A program made the translations under genes and the position numbers. Of a DNA stretch of 64,000 nucleotides, positions 34,625 to 47,310 are shown in pieces (the stretch's first letter is position 1; the number at the start of each line of letters is the position of its first letter). Source of the stretch: Eopsaltria australis (Eukaryota; Chordata; Aves; Passeriformes; Petroicidae); contig JAVTVJ010000824.1 in NCBI GenBank assembly GCA_034509425.1, positions 45,819 to 109,818 on the forward strand. The letters are read 5' to 3'. The notes below the pieces were generated by a model. It was not told the origin of the DNA, searched no databases, and saw nothing but the letters and a program-made list of their open reading frames with translations.

Positions 34625-37090
34625 CACAGACAAGACTGACTAACACCACAGAGTTTATATATATATATAATAGATATAAATCCTATTGGTTTAGGTATAA
34701 ATTATGATTTTCTAGGGGGTACTATTTATTGGATTTAAATGGAGTTAAAGAATTTAATATTTATAATAATAATAATAGAAACTATGTTTTTAATTTTTGG
34801 GAAGAAGAATATGGTTTGAAAGTTAGTGCAAAATCTTTGCAGATTATGGAATGTAACTTTTATAATAACTTGTTTGTCAACAGCAACCTTTGCAGAAAAT
34901 CCAGTTCTATGGGGAGCTTTTGTCAGCAATTGTGACAAAAATTTGGAAATTAATATTAGTAGGAGCCTGGAGCACTATAAAAACTGAACATGAATTATCA
35001 ATAAGATATTGGAGATCCATTGAGCTTGAAGTGTGATTTTACACAGATTCCAAATTTCTATCCTGGTAAGTTACAAATGAGTTGGGAAAAGGATGGAAAA
35101 GAGCAGTCCTTGAGATGAGATGCAGAGGTAAATGGCACAGCAGCACACCCTGTCCCCCTGAAGGATGGCAGTCAGTTCCACTGTTTGTGGAGTAAAGGTG
35201 ATTTTTGCTGCCATCCAATGGAGAATAAGGAACGAAGGGTTCTGACACAGGACTTGGTGTTACAGAGTCCAAAACAAGAATTGGTTTGTAGGAAATACCA
35301 AACTTCAAAGCAGGGATGTTGTTTAGAATTGGAGAGAGACCAAGGGAATTTGATTTGCCAGCTCAGTTATTTGGAAAGAATTACACTCACTCAGATCAAG
35401 AAGGAAGAAGAAAAGAAGACTAAAAGACAAAGAGAGTCAGAGCAATTAATCCACCCTGCAAGAAGAACTCCAGAGGAAAATTTGATGTTGGGACTAATGG
35501 AGGAGTTTGCCAATTTGCAGAATGTGTCACAGACTGCTGCTTGTTTACCTACACCAAGAGCAGTGAGTGAGTCCCTTCCATGGGGAATCCTAACCATGAA
35601 TTTGACTCTTGTGGAACATAAAAAATGAAACTACACGATGTGAACAGAAACCTGCAATTGGATGGAAGGAACAGGGAGAGAAAATGAGGAAACAATGGAA
35701 GTCCCCAGGGAACAGAGCTGATTGTGAGAAATCACCAAATTCTACTTTCACCAAAATAGGTAGATTTTGGACAGTAGGGTGCTGTTCATATGGTGAACAA
35801 ATAAAGAAAATGTGAGCCAAATGTTTATGGAATGGACATGTGGCAGAACAAATCAAACAAAAGCAAAGCAGGCAGACTGGGACTCCATTTGGTCCATGAC
35901 AATCTTCTCTCAGTTCCACTGTATGGCTGAGGCCCCTTGGTGTTTCACTTGGGATGGTTCAGTTTTTGTAAATTGGCCACTTCTGCAAGGAAGGGGAGCC
36001 TCATATCGAGAAAAGGAAAATGTGGTGTCATGGTGGAAATGTGGGAGGATAAATATATTTGTAGTATTGTTGATAAGGTAATATAAGCGATTCCTCCTTT
36101 AACTGCTGCTTTAAAGTATGGATGTTTCTGTAGAGGCCCCAAAAATAACCTCCAGTTGACTGATACACACACCCCTAGGAGGGGAAGGGGAACCTTTTCT
36201 GGTTGCAAAAGAGGCAGAATTAAGAGCCCCAGACATTTAGTGTGGGCAATGAGTGCTGGGACTTGGACAACTCATCTACCTTTGGATGGTGAAGTAAAGC
36301 AAATTACATTAGGCATGCCAAGGTTATGTGCATTTGAAAGAAATCTTCTTTTAGGGAAACAGTAGAAAACTTGAAGTAGGAACGAGTGAAAAGGTCAGAA
36401 ATGGATGAAGGATGGAATGCAGCTGCATCTGGAGTGAAAGTCAGTTGGGCTTTCGAGTCTTTATGGACTCCTTTAGCAACATACAGGAATAGAGGATGGA
36501 TAAACCAACTCACAGGACAGGCAGAAAGGCTGGCAGATGTAACCAGGAAAGGATTGAGGGGTTTAAACGTGCAGTTACAAACAACCTCAGGGATGACTTG
36601 ACAAAACAGAATGGCTTTAGATATGCTCTTGCTCCAAGAACAGGGGGCGTGGGGATATTTCAAAGACAGAATTGATCATTGTTGCACACATTTCAAATGC
36701 GACACAAATGTAGAGCATGACCTGGACTTACTAGAAAAGGTAGAAGAAAATACTCACAAGCTTCAATAAAAAATGCAAGAAAGTTGGATAGATCAAATTT
36801 GTAGTGGATTGGGATGGAATCTGAGTTCATGGGTAAAATCTCAAATTAACACTGTATTAATTTTGTTGATAGTCTTTTTAGCAATCACATGGATCTACTC
36901 TTGTTTAAGGAAGCAAATGAACAACAAGGCTGCAGTGAATCAGGTGATTATCAAAGCAGTAGCTGGACAGGATGAAAAGGAATCACTTCCAATATGAGCT
37001 GTCCCCAATGTTCCTGGCACCTGAATAAAGAAGTGTCTGCTTATTCACATCAAACTGGTGTTGGATAAGTTTCTTTTGTTCTGTTTGGGG
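34625..37090 (+). mobile_element. endogenous retrovirus remnant (env to 3' end)
   Basis: An AT-rich insertion between duplicated blocks. It includes a TA run (34657-34672), a TAA-type triplet run (about 34760-34778), a decayed env region and, after the env stop, an LTR-like R region with AATAAA (37024-37029). The right edge is placed where the sequence rejoins block F. I saw no gag or pol. Neither edge shows TG...CA ends, so the element is incomplete or rearranged. Confidence 0.7.
35185..36997 (+). pseudogene. decayed retroviral env
   Basis: Pieces of an envelope gene in several frames. The first part (about 35185-35815) resembles a surface subunit: scattered Cys and N-glycosylation sites. 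The middle (35820-36380) is full of stops. From about 36386 the transmembrane subunit can be followed: a helical heptad-like segment, then a conserved QNR-type segment and a Cys pair (about 36605-36700), then a short frame at 36773-36997 with a hydrophobic membrane span and a basic cytoplasmic tail. Stops interrupt it at 36599-36601 and again before 36773. It cannot make an intact envelope. Assignment to retroviral env is by pattern; the genus is not resolved. Confidence 0.7.
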
Positions 37091-37454
37091 ACACAGAGAA
37101 AGCTGAAACTGTTTAACTTGGCTCTTGCTAGTCCATGTCTGTACAAAAGAATGCCCTAAAATGTCAGCTTTCAAGGAAATGCCCTAGGTTGATGTTTCCT
37201 GTGCTGGTGCCAGTCTTTTAAACCCAGCCTTGTGCCTGCCCTCTCTGCTGCTGTAGTTCCATGGACAGAGGTTGTTGTCTCTCACCCTTGCCATGGGCAG
37301 GCCGGTGTTCAGCCATCTCCAGGACAGCAGGGCCCCACCCCACATCCCTGTGACCTGGGAAGGCAAAATCCATCCCTGCAAATGTCCTCCCTTGCTCCTC
37401 CTTCCCAGGCATTTGTCCCTGGCAGTGGGGTTTGCTGCTGGTTGCTGCAGGGAA
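37091..37454 (-). repeat. duplicated block F, copy 1
   Basis: The reverse complement of about 55371-55735. The match begins right at the retroviral edge. No gene. Confidence 0.65.
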
Positions 37455-37900
37455 AAGGAGACCCCTGTGACACTTTGGGGCCCATGGAACCAAGGAAACC
37501 CCGGTGACACTGTGGGGCCACGTGGAACCACAGGACCATTGTGACACTGATGGACCTCATGGAGGCACTGTGACACTGCAGGGCCTCATAGAACCAAGGA
37601 GACCATGGTGACACTCTAGGGGCCACATGTGACCAAATATCAATTGTGACAGTGTGGGACCTCATGGAACCCATTGTCCATTGTGACAATGCAGATCCAA
37701 AAAGACCAAGGTCTTGTTCATTGTTTATGCAAAGCTTTTGCATTTCTCATGGAATCATGGAACCCATTGTTACCCAGCAGTGCTTCATGGAACCAAGGGG
37801 CCATGGTGACACTTTGGAACTAAGGACACCATTGTTGAGTGTGGAACCTCATGGAACCAAGGGGCCACTGTGACAGAGCAAGGCCTCATGGAACCAAGGA
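37455..37900 (-). repeat. 37-bp tandem repeat array 12
   Basis: Minus orientation, about 12 units. The corresponding array in the mirrored block is 54980-55370. Confidence 0.85.
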
Positions 37901-38540
37901 GTCCAAAGGCTGAGCTCTTGAACCTCAGGGCCTGAGAGGAGATTGCAGGAACCTTTCCAGGAGCCCAAGTCAGAAGAAAAACCCAAAGTGTCTTGAAGCA
38001 TTAATGAGCCCCACTGAGTCTTGCTACTCACAGAGAATCTCAAGGGACTCGTTAGAGCAGAGAATTGGAGGCCAGGATTGCACAAAGCTCTCAGAGACTC
38101 CAGGGCAAAAGCAAAACCCAAAGTCCTTGGAAAAACCTGCAGTCCCTGGGAGCATTAAGGAGCCCCCAGGGCCATTCCTGAGCAAGGCTCCCCAGGGACT
38201 CCTTCCAGCAGATCCCTGAGGCCACTGGGATGGGGGGGGGATGCTGAGGGCAGGACAAGGGGGTGACAGTGGCCAGCCTTGCTGGGGCTGTGCCAGGAGG
38301 CCCCAGGGCCTCAGGACAAGGTGTCTCCTGCCAGCCCTTGGTGGCACAGACCCTGCTGTGCCCCAGGGCACCAAGACTTGGCTTCTCTTTGTCCCCACCT
38401 GTCATCTCTGCCTCCAATTTCCTGCTCTAACTGGAACCTGGGGACACTTTCTCACTTGTGTCCCTCATTGGGACCCATTAAAACTTCAAGAAACTTTGGA
38501 GTTTGATTCTGACTTTGACTCCTTGAGCAGTTTCTTCAAC
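37901..38540 (-). repeat. duplicated block C, copy 2
   Basis: The reverse of 13735-14160 and 54437-54960. A run of nine G occurs at about 38231. No gene. Confidence 0.7.
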
Positions 38541-39350
38541 CAAGGTCCCTCTGAGGGACTGATGTTCAGGGACTCAGCACCAAAGCCCCAGAGGGTCATT
38601 CCAGTCCTTGTGCTGTGTCTGTGCTGCTGAGCTGGGCCGGGCTCCTGGCACAGAGGCAGCTCCTGGCAAGGGCAGCGCTGCAGAGAGACAGCTCTGGCCA
38701 GGAGCAGCTCCTGTGCACAGCCCAGCAGGGCTGGGGCACTGCCTGCAGCCACCCCGGGCACAGCACAGAGGCTCAGAGGGGTTAAACTCAGCCTGGCCTG
38801 GGAGCACAGAGCAGAGCTCACTGAGGGCTCAGCAGAGGAGAAATCCTGACAGTGTTGGAAACAGTCATTGTCTGGCTGTGGGAAGAGAAGCTGCAGCTCC
38901 TGCAGGGATCTCCTGAAGCTGCCACATCCCACAGCTTTCAGGAGCTTCCAGGAGGAGTCTCAGAGCTGCTGCAGTTTGGGGGATGTGGCCCTAGGGCAGA
39001 GCTGGGTTTCCTGCTGCACCATCCCAGGCACAGCCCAAGGCAGCTCCCTGTGCCAGGCTCTGCTGCAGGGCTGAGCAGCCGGGGCTGCAGCCAGGGGTGC
39101 CCAGGGCTGTCCTGCAGAGCAGGGTCCTGAGCCCAGGGCGCTGTGCTGGGCCAGGGACTCTGCTGCCTGCCAGGGGCAGCTCTCAGCCGGCCCGGGGAGC
39201 TGCTGCCAGCGCTGGGGGAGAAGCTGTGGGGGGAAGGAGCCACCCTGAGCAGGGCAGGTGCTGCTGCTGAGAGGGGCTGTGTGGGGCAGGGCTGCTCCCA
39301 GCTCCAGACCAGCCTGGGCACAGCTCTGGAGGACACTTCCCAAAGAAGGT
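38541..39350 (+). repeat. OR gene 2 upstream region (block D and conserved element)
   Basis: 38560-38790 matches block D; 39086-39210 matches the conserved OR upstream element. A splice donor (GTAAGC) lies at 39351. It may hold the non-coding first exon of OR gene 2. Confidence 0.5.
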
Positions 39351-39351
39351 A

Positions 39352-41078
39352 AGCCAGGGATTGCTGTAAAGATCAGGAGCTTTCCTGAGATGGTTTCAAT
39401 TTCCTGCTTGGAGCAGGATGGGAAGGTTGGGGGATGAGAGAAGCAGAATAGGAGTTGCAATCCCCAAATCACAGAACATTGTGAGTTGAAAGGGACACAC
39501 GAGGATCATCAAAGCAATGTTTGAACATTTACAGAGACTCCAGATCTGTAACTTTGGGTGCTCTGTCTCTGCTGGGAGCCTCCCAAAGCTCCTTCAGCCA
39601 CTCCCCAGCCCATGGACAGAAGCAGCAGCACCTCTGCAGGCCCAGCAGGGCTCTCCTGAGCTGCCCTTGCCCACCTGCACACAGAGCCTGCCCCAGCCAG
39701 GGCCCTGCACACAGGCAGGTTTCTGTAGGGCCGGGGTTGGGGGCACACAGGGTGGGATGGGCTCTGTGAGCGCTGGCAGGGACAAGGCACCTGTCAGGAG
39801 GAAATGTCCAGGCCCAGGGAGATGCTCAGGAAAGGAGAGGGAGCTGAAGAGAGCAGTGCTGGGGGCAGGAGGGCACTGTTGGTGTGTGGGAGGTGCCGTG
39901 CACAGCTGGGCACAGGAACACTGTCCTGAGTGCCCGGCTGTCCCTGCCCTGCCCTCTCAGGCACAGCACCACAACATCTTCTCTTGTTTCTGCACTCCTC
40001 TGATATTGTCACTGTTATCTGGGGCTCTCAGGGAGGTTCTGGCATTTGCAGCAGCTGAGTCAGACAATGCATTGGGATTCCTGCCAGGCAGGAATCCCAT
40101 GGGGTTTCCATGGGATTGGGGTGTCCAAGCTTCCCTGGGACCTGTGGGGCTGTGGGCAAAGCAGTCCATGGCAAAGGGGAATGAGCTGAGCCTCCCTCCC
40201 TGAGATCCCATCATGGACACACCTGGGGATCTCCTTGCTGCTTCCTCCCAAGCTCTGAGCTGCCCTCCTGGGTGCAAATCTGTGCCAGAACCTCTCACAG
40301 TTCCCTGAATGTCCCATGGGGAAGGGCAGAGATGCCTCAGCTGAGGAAATGCTGTTGGGTTTGCCCAGGGCACCGTGAGTGTCCCTGGCAGAAGGGGGTG
40401 CTGAGACCTTGCTCAGAGCCCTTTAGAGAGGCTGAGACATTCAGGGATCCCTCTGCTCTGGGCAGGGTCTGGTTTATCCCAGGGTGACCTGGGAGTGTGA
40501 CTGTGCTCTGATTGCAGCCAAAGGTGCAAACCCAGGGCAGTTGGGAACCAGCCCATCCAGCCCCTCACCTTGCCCTGACCCACAGGGAATCCTTTGCCTC
40601 TCCCCTCTCTCAGTGGCAAACTGTGAGTGCAGCAGAAATGCTGGGGATTTCTGACCTCAGAGAACCAGGAATGATGTGTGGGTAGGAAAAATTTCTCTAC
40701 ACCTCTTTCCTTCTATCCCAATCCTGTGGGACTGGGGGTGCAGGAGCGTAACAAGCTTTTCTTAATCGGGAGTGATTCCATGACAAATCCTGAATATCCA
40801 GCCTTGTCCCTCTGCCACATGGCCACAAACCCAGGGCAGCACGACAGGGATGGCTTTTCGAGAGCCCTTACGTACAGGCCTGGCTGCTCCTGGCACATTC
40901 AGACAGAACTGGAGCTCAGTCAGGGACATGGGTGAAGGTTTTCCCAGAGTAGGAACAAGGGTGGGTGAGTCACAGCAGGACAGTCTGCAGGGAATTGCCC
41001 AGGTTTGGCTCAAAGCAGCTTCTCCTGACTTGTCACTGTCCTTTATCCATGAACAAGTGCCCATGGCCAGAGGCAGCA
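39352..41078. other. probable intron of OR gene 2; no other feature
   Basis: 1.7 kb between the candidate first-exon donor and the receptor coding exon. No repeat family or gene was recognised. Its sequence is unlike the regions immediately before OR genes 1 and 3. Confidence 0.35.
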
Positions 41079-42008
41079 ATGTCCAACAGCAGCTCCATCA
41101 GCCACTTCCTCCTGCTGCCATTGGCAGACACGCGGCAGCTGCAGCTCCTGCACTTCTGCCTCTTCCTGGCCATCTCCCTGGCTGCCCTCCTGGCCAACGG
41201 CCTCATCATCAGCGCCGTAGCCTGCGGCCACCACCTGCACACCCCCATGTTCTTCTTCCTGCTCAACCTGGCCCTCACTGACCTGGGCTCCATCTGCACC
41301 ACTGTCCCCAAAGCCATGCACAATTCCCTCTGGGACACCAGGGACATCTCCTACACTGGATGTGCTGCACAACTATTTCTGTTTGTCTTTTTCCTGTCAG
41401 TAGAGTATTTCCTCCTGACCGTCATGTGCTATGACCGCTACGTGTCCATCTGCAAACCCCTGCACTACGGGACCCTCCTGGGCAGCAGAGCTTGTGCCCA
41501 CATGGCAGCAGCTGCCTGGGCCTGTGGCTTTCTCTATGCTCTGCTGCACACGGCCAATACATTTTCCCTGCCCTTGTGCCAGGGCAATGCCCTGGGCCAG
41601 TTCTTCTGTGAAATCCCACACATCCTCAAGCTCTCCTGCTCCAAATCCTATCTCAGGGAAACTGGGCTCCTTTTAGTTAGTGCCTGTTTATGTTTTGGTT
41701 GTTTTGTGTTCATAGTTTTCTCCTATGTGCAGATCTTCAGGGCTGTGCTGAGGATCCCCTCTGAGCAGGGACGGCACAAAGCCTTTTCCACGTGCCTCCC
41801 TCACCTGGCCGTGGTCTCTCTTTTTCTCAGCACTGCAGCATTTGCCTACCTGAAGCCCACCTCCATCTCCTTCCGATCTGTGGATCTGGCAGTGTCAGTT
41901 CTGTACTCGGTGCTGCCTCCAGCCCTGAATCCCTTCATCTACAGCCTGAGGAACAAGGAACTCACTGAGTCCCTGAGGAAACTGATAACTGGTTTTCAGA
42001 ATCATTAA
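41079..42008 (+). CDS. olfactory receptor, OR14-like (gene 2)
   Basis: A 309-residue odorant receptor in one exon with no disruption. Same landmarks as gene 1: NSS at 3-5, LHTPMFFF near 53, C95 and C177, MCYDRYVSIC near 116, KAFSTC near 234, LNPFIYSLRN near 283. I chose the ATG at 41079 because it gives the same N-terminus as the other two receptors; the upstream in-frame extension has no family counterpart. About the first 94 residues are nearly identical to genes 1 and 3, while TM3, TM4-TM5, TM6 and the C-terminus differ. Upstream DNA diverges from gene 1 right before the ATG, unlike gene 3. A polyadenylation signal AATAAA lies at about 42226. It would sense odorants; the ligand is unknown. 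Confidence 0.95.
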   Translation: MSNSSSISHFLLLPLADTRQLQLLHFCLFLAISLAALLANGLIISAVACGHHLHTPMFFFLLNLALTDLGSICTTVPKAMHNSLWDTRDISYTGCAAQLFLFVFFLSVEYFLLTVMCYDRYVSICKPLHYGTLLGSRACAHMAAAAWACGFLYALLHTANTFSLPLCQGNALGQFFCEIPHILKLSCSKSYLRETGLLLVSACLCFGCFVFIVFSYVQIFRAVLRIPSEQGRHKAFSTCLPHLAVVSLFLSTAAFAYLKPTSISFRSVDLAVSVLYSVLPPALNPFIYSLRNKELTESLRKLITGFQNH

Positions 42009-43399
42009 ACTGACTCTGCTGCAGACCTTGCAGAATCTAACTCATTACATGTTCCACCATTTTTCTCCTATTTCTCCTTTTTTAAAAATGAGTGCAGTTT
42101 CTTATTCTTTTTTTAGTATTGTAATGTTTTCTGCAAATTATTATCCTTACTCATAGCAATTTTACATATCTACCTTTCATCTCTAACTGAAAGTTATTCA
42201 AAGGGTTTATTCCCTGTGCATTTAAATAAAATTAAGCTGCATGTCCTGGTTTGTGTATCCAAGACGCTTCTTCCAAACCCTGACTGCAGGCACACGGTGT
42301 TTTGTGCAGAAATGGAGGGCACTACAAGAAACCCTTGTAGAGCAGCACTGTCAGGCAGAAGGTTTTCTCCAGGGGGAAGCAGCCCATGTGTGGAGCATCT
42401 CCCTGTGCAGGCTCAGAGGGCTCTGCAGGCAGGAGCAGCACTGCCCTCCAGCACTCGGCATTTCTGCCTTTCCCAGAGCACAGGGCACAGCTGGGCAGTG
42501 GGATGGGGCCAGAGGCACAAACACCTCCAGGGGTCACTCCCTGTGCTGCCTTCACAGTTTCCATGGGCACCAAACAGAGAAACCAGTGCTCAGTCACAGG
42601 TGCCCAAGCAGGAGAGAGGGGACATGAAGAGCTAAATCTTTCCCTGGAAATTAAGGGGACACTTTGAATGGAGTCTGAGTGCTGGAACTCAGTGCTCAGT
42701 CCCCACTGCTGGAACCCTTCTGCACTGACACCACAACACTCCTGCTCTTTGCTCTCCATCCTGCTTTTCAGATCCAGTCTTCCCCTCTCGTGTTCACAGG
42801 GGCATCCTGTGTGTGCTTCAGAGCTCCATTCTGGGGCAGCTCCTGCCCAGCCTGGGCAGGCACAAGGTCTCTCCCCTGCTCCTCTCACCTCAGCAGTGCC
42901 ACTGTTTCCTGCAGCATCCTCAGCCTTGCCCAGTACAGCCCTCCTGAGACACTTTGACACAGCCCTTTCCTCCCTCGTCCTCATGCACCTGCTCAAGCCC
43001 CTCAGCCACAGCCTGATGGGCAGAAATACCCAGGGCAGGGAGGCGCCAGTGAAAATGCTCAGGGCAGCCATGGACTGCAGAGAGAGACCATTGGGGTGGG
43101 GGTCTGTGGGGAGAAATCACAGTTGCCTCCCTTCTGAACTGCCCAAAGGACCTGGACAGGGCTGTGCTTTGTTCTGGCACTGACCTGGAACTGAGGGATG
43201 TGGAAAAGGCCTTTGGTGTCAGGGATGCTGAGAAGGCTGGGCAGTGCCATTGTGAGACCCCTCAAACCCCTTGGAAAGGCCAGAGCCATCCCAGAGGGAC
43301 CTGGGCACTTGGGAAGGGCAGACATGGAACCAAACTGCAGACAGGGCAGGGAGAGTCACAGACTGGTCAGGCTTAGCAGGGATGGGCATGTGGCAAATC
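42009..43399. other. no gene recognised
   Basis: 3' flank of OR gene 2, unlike the flank shared by genes 1 and 3. Frames of 80-250 codons occur on both strands but are mutually overlapping and show no domain. Confidence 0.35.
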
Positions 43400-43830
43400 C
43401 TCCTGCAGCCATTCCAGGCACTGGCAGGACAAGGCAGGGATTGCAGAACCCCTGGGGGAGGGAAAAGAGGGGGATGTTGAGTGCCCAGACTTCAGCCAGG
43501 CCTGTGACATGGTCGGCTGTGGTCTCCTCAGAGCCAGACTGGAGAGAGCTGGGCTGAAGGGAGTGGAACATGGGGTGGGTGGGAATTTGACTGAACAATG
43601 GGGGTCAAATGTCACCCATGGTACAGAGTCCTCTTGGCAGCCACTGTCTGGTGACATTCCTCAGTGACCAGCCCTTGACCACCACTATGGAACAGTTCTG
43701 TTGTCTCTACAATGGGATGAAATGCACTTTCAACTCCTTTGTGGATGCTGCCAAGTTGCAGGGAGCCTGTGACCAAACTCATCTAGTTAATGGGGACTGC
43801 AAAACATAATTGGGCAAGATGACTGAGCTG
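43400..43830 (+). mobile_element. degraded CR1 reverse-transcriptase fragment
   Basis: A translated stretch around 43480-43640 follows the CR1 reverse transcriptase region with the phrase DFSQACDMV (family form DFSKAFDTV), and then the segment encoding the SGVPQGS region in damaged form. Strongly diverged. Confidence 0.6.
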
Positions 43831-43869
43831 GATAAATTTGTGTTGCCATCAGGTGCCAACCAAGCCTCA

Positions 43870-44085
43870 AGAAAAGGGAGAAAAAACTTATGAAGAAAGA
43901 AAAAAGGCAGTTCAATAGAGAAAAAAACAAACCCGACCAAAAAAACCCAAAGCCAACCAAAAAAAAAAAAAAAAAAAGCAAAACCCACTCACAAAAAACC
44001 AACCAACCAACCAAAAAAAAGAAAAAAATAAACCAACCACAAAAAGCAAAGGCCACAAACAGAAGAAAAGCAAATCCACAGGAAA
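43870..44085 (+). repeat. A-rich low-complexity tract
   Basis: Runs of A with interspersed CC: a run of 19 A near 43960, and four CCAA units near 44000. It may be the decayed tail of an element or simple expansion. Confidence 0.8.
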
Positions 44086-44219
44086 TTTCCTGTCAGCAGA
44101 AAATGTTTAACCACCCTGGTGGCAGGATAAGATTCTGTATGTGCAGGTGCTGTTCTGAAACAAAAATATCTTTTAAAGGAAACTAATCCCCTCCAACCCC
44201 TGCTTCTCCAAGTTTATTG

Positions 44220-44860
44220 CTGATCGTGGTGTGAGATGGAATGGAACATCCCTTGGGTCAGTCCAGCCCAGCTGTCCCATCCCTGTTCCCTCAGGAACAC
44301 TTGCCCACCCCAAGCCCATTGGTTGGGGGGGATGCAGATGCCTCTTGTGGGGCGAGCACTGTGACAAGGACGGGAGAACAGAACAACATTTACTCTGATC
44401 AAGGACAGGAGAACAGAACAGCACAGCATTGGAGAAACAGATAAAGGATGTAACTGAGGCAAATAGGAGTCACACAAAACACAAGCAGGATGCCAGCTCA
44501 GCTCTGCAAGGTTGACAAGACAGAAGTAGTGCAAAACAATGACACAGCCCTTACTCAAAAGTGGGGGTCGAGGAACAGACACCTATAAAGGACACCAGAT
44601 GATGAAGACAGACCCCAAAGAACCATATAAGGACTTCCAATAAGAGGTGCAACTACGTCAAATAAAGTCAAAGGAAGTGGGGATAACTAATGAGTATGTA
44701 ATCAGTGTGTCTGATAAAAACTCTCTTCACGTGATTCTCAGTGTACTCAAATGGATGAAGGATCACTTGAGTCACCAGCATGCTGTAAAAAAGAATGCCT
44801 GTTTTCAATTATTTAAAACAGTGTGAGAAAGTTTCTATCTGGCGGATTTAAGTATCAATT
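44220..44860 (+). mobile_element. probable LTR before array 13
   Basis: The end around 44785-44850 (AAAAAAGAATGCCTG, then a T-rich stretch and TCTATCTGGCGGATTT) looks like an R-U5 of a bird ERV. The left end is unknown and no target duplication was found. Confidence 0.4.
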
Positions 44861-44864
44861 ATGT

Positions 44865-46088
44865 CTTTGATTCCATTATGCCCCACAGTTTCACAGTGGC
44901 TCCTTGGTTTCATGAGGCCCTGCTGTATTACAACAGACTCTTGGTTCCATGGGGTGCCATACTGTCAAAATGGCCTCCTTGGTTCTGCACTGCCACAATG
45001 CTTTCCTTGGTTCCACGAGGCCTCGATGTGTCACAGCAGCCCCTTGGTTGCAGGAACTGCTGAAGTGTCACCATAGTCTCTTGGATCTGCAGTATCACAA
45101 TGGAGAATCAGTTACAAGAAACCCCACTCTGTCACAATGAATATCTGGTTCCATGGGGTCCCACAGTGTCAAAATGGACCCTTGTTTCCATGTGGTTTTG
45201 TACTGTCAGCAATGGTCTCCTTGGTTCTGTAGTGTGAAAATGGCCCCTTGGTTCCATAAGGTTCCTCAGTGTCACAGTGCTGTCCTTGGTTCCATGAGGC
45301 TCTGCCATGTCACACTGCCCCATAGTTTCCATGAGCTTCCATCCTATCATCAATAGCCTTTGTTCCAATGTGGCCCTGCAGTGTCACAATGGCCCCTTGG
45401 TTTTCTGAGCTTCTGTAGCGTCACCATGATCTCCTTGGATCCTCATTGTCACAATGGACAATTGGTTCCATGTGGCCCCAAAGTGTCACCATGGCCCCTG
45501 GGTTCTATAGGTTTTAAACTGTAACAATGGACTCCTTGGTTCTATGAGTTACCCTGCTTTTAGCAGGGGTTTCTTTGGTTTTTTAGCAGGGTTTCTCTGG
45601 TTCCAACAAGGCCCCGCTGTGCCTCAATGCACCCTTGGTTCCATGAGGATCTGGAGTGTCACAAAGGCTCCTTGGTTCCACAAGGCCCCTCTGTGTCACA
45701 ATGGATCCTCTGTTCCATGAGGCCCTACAGAGTCAGAATGAACCCTTGGTTCCATGAGGTTCCTTCATACCACAATGAACTTTTGGTTCCATCAGCTTTT
45801 GTAATGTCAACAAGAGTCTCCTTGGTTCTGCACTCTCACAATGGTCCCTTGGTTCCATGAGTTTCTGTAGTGTAACATAGACACCTTGATTCCTTGAGGT
45901 TCCCTACTGCCACAAGGGAAACCCTTGTTCCATTAGGCCCTCGAGTTTCACAACAGTCTCTTTGATTCCATGAGGTTCCACAGTGTCCCAATGGTCACCA
46001 TGGTTCCATGAGTTTCCTTAGTGTCACAATGGTCTCCATGGTTCCATTAGACCCTGCTTTGTCACAATGATCCCCTTGGTTCCTTAAA
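44865..46088 (+). repeat. 37-bp tandem repeat array 13
   Basis: About 33 units. It contains a local duplication of a TTTTAGCAGGGTTTCT segment (about 45550-45600) that is single in array 8. Confidence 0.88.
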
Positions 46089-46092
46089 GAAC

Positions 46093-46658
46093 ACAAAAGG
46101 ATGGAAACACTTCAAGAAAGAAATCCTGAAGGTGCAGGAGCAGCCTGTCCCTGTGTGCCAAAATATGAGCTAGTAAAGAAAATGAGCGGCCTGGCTGGGC
46201 ATGGAGGTTTTTCAGGAACTCAGGGCAAAAAAGAGGGTGCATCACCTTTGGAGAGAGGGGCAGGAAACTCAGGAAGTGTTTAAAGATGTTGTTAGGTCAT
46301 GCAGGAAGAAAAGTAGAGTTGAAACCTCAAATAGAGCTTAACCTGGCCACTTCTGTAAAGGATAATAAAGAGGTTTTTATAAGTAAATCAATAGCAAAAG
46401 AAGGTATAAGAACTTCCACTCTTTATTGGATGCAGGGAGGAATAGAGTAACTACAGATAAGGAAAAGGTTGAGGAACTTAACCCCTTGTTTGTCTCAATG
46501 TTTAACATTAAGACAGGCTGTCCTCAGGACAAGTGTTCTCCTGAGCTGGGAGATGGGAACAGGGAGCAGAACAGCCCCCTGTAATCCAGGAGGAAGCAGC
46601 TGGGGACCTGCTGAGCCACTCAGATGCTCACAGGTGTCTCTGGGACCAGATGGGATCC
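46093..46658 (+). mobile_element. CR1 LINE, left part (interrupted)
   Basis: CR1 ORF2 sequence between the endonuclease and reverse-transcriptase parts, with frame damage. It runs into the LTR at 46659 and resumes at 47311 after the duplicated GGATCC. Confidence 0.8.
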
Positions 46659-47310
46659 TGCAGCTTTCGGGTTTTCTTCCGCTAGCTCTGACCTTCAGCT
46701 GCAGCCTCAGAAACCCCCTAGGCCTTGTGCTAGGTGGTTGCCTATCGGCCCCTGTGTGTCCTCACAGTCCCGTCCCGGAGGATGGACAGTGAGGGAATCT
46801 TAGGAGATTCCACAAGGCGATAGGCGTGCAAGGGTCGCTTCAGGGTTTAGTTCTGAGTAGCCACAAAGTAAGGAGCGACTCGATGCTCTCAGCAACACAG
46901 GTTTATTAACACTCTGGGACCTGAGGCAAAAGAGCCCCGAGAGGGTCCCGACAACATCTTAAATACCGAACACAGTAACCAATCAGGGAGCAGGTAAGGG
47001 GAGGAGTTGGGGAGGGAGCTTTCCACAATCACCAATCAGGTAAGGTCAGGGGAGGAGTTCAGGAGTGACAGCAAATCAGGAACTGAGGTACACAGAACTT
47101 TCTAGAAGTACATGTCAATCAAACTATTAATGAAAGGTAATACAACCAGTAACAAACAAGGGGTGTCAACTTGGGCGTGAACATGGGAGTGTCTACAAAC
47201 CGGGCTAAACCATAGTTGGTTTACTTGCAGGGGGGCGACTCCCTGATGGACTATTCCACCAGGAAGCCTTCGAGCCTTTAGGCTTCGCTTCTGAGTTAAC
47301 AACTCCCACA
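46659..47310 (-). mobile_element. solo LTR in CR1, 6-bp target duplication
   Basis: A 652-bp LTR inserted in a CR1. Plus-strand ends are TGCAGCTTTC and ACTCCCACA, so on the minus strand it starts TGTGGGAGT and ends GCTGCA, the canonical TG...CA. The exact duplication GGATCC is at 46653-46658 and 47311-47316; removing LTR and one duplicate restores continuous CR1 sequence. A minus-strand AATAAA (complement near 46905) and a TATTTAAG promoter-like sequence set the orientation. Six-base duplications are typical of alpha/beta-retrovirus-like (ERVK) integrases. Confidence 0.92.

Noticed and set aside
34625..37097. CACAGA at both edges (34625-34630 and 37092-37097) as a target duplication for the retroviral remnant
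   Set aside because: The element ends are not TG...CA, and the two flanks belong to different duplicated blocks, so this is probably coincidence.
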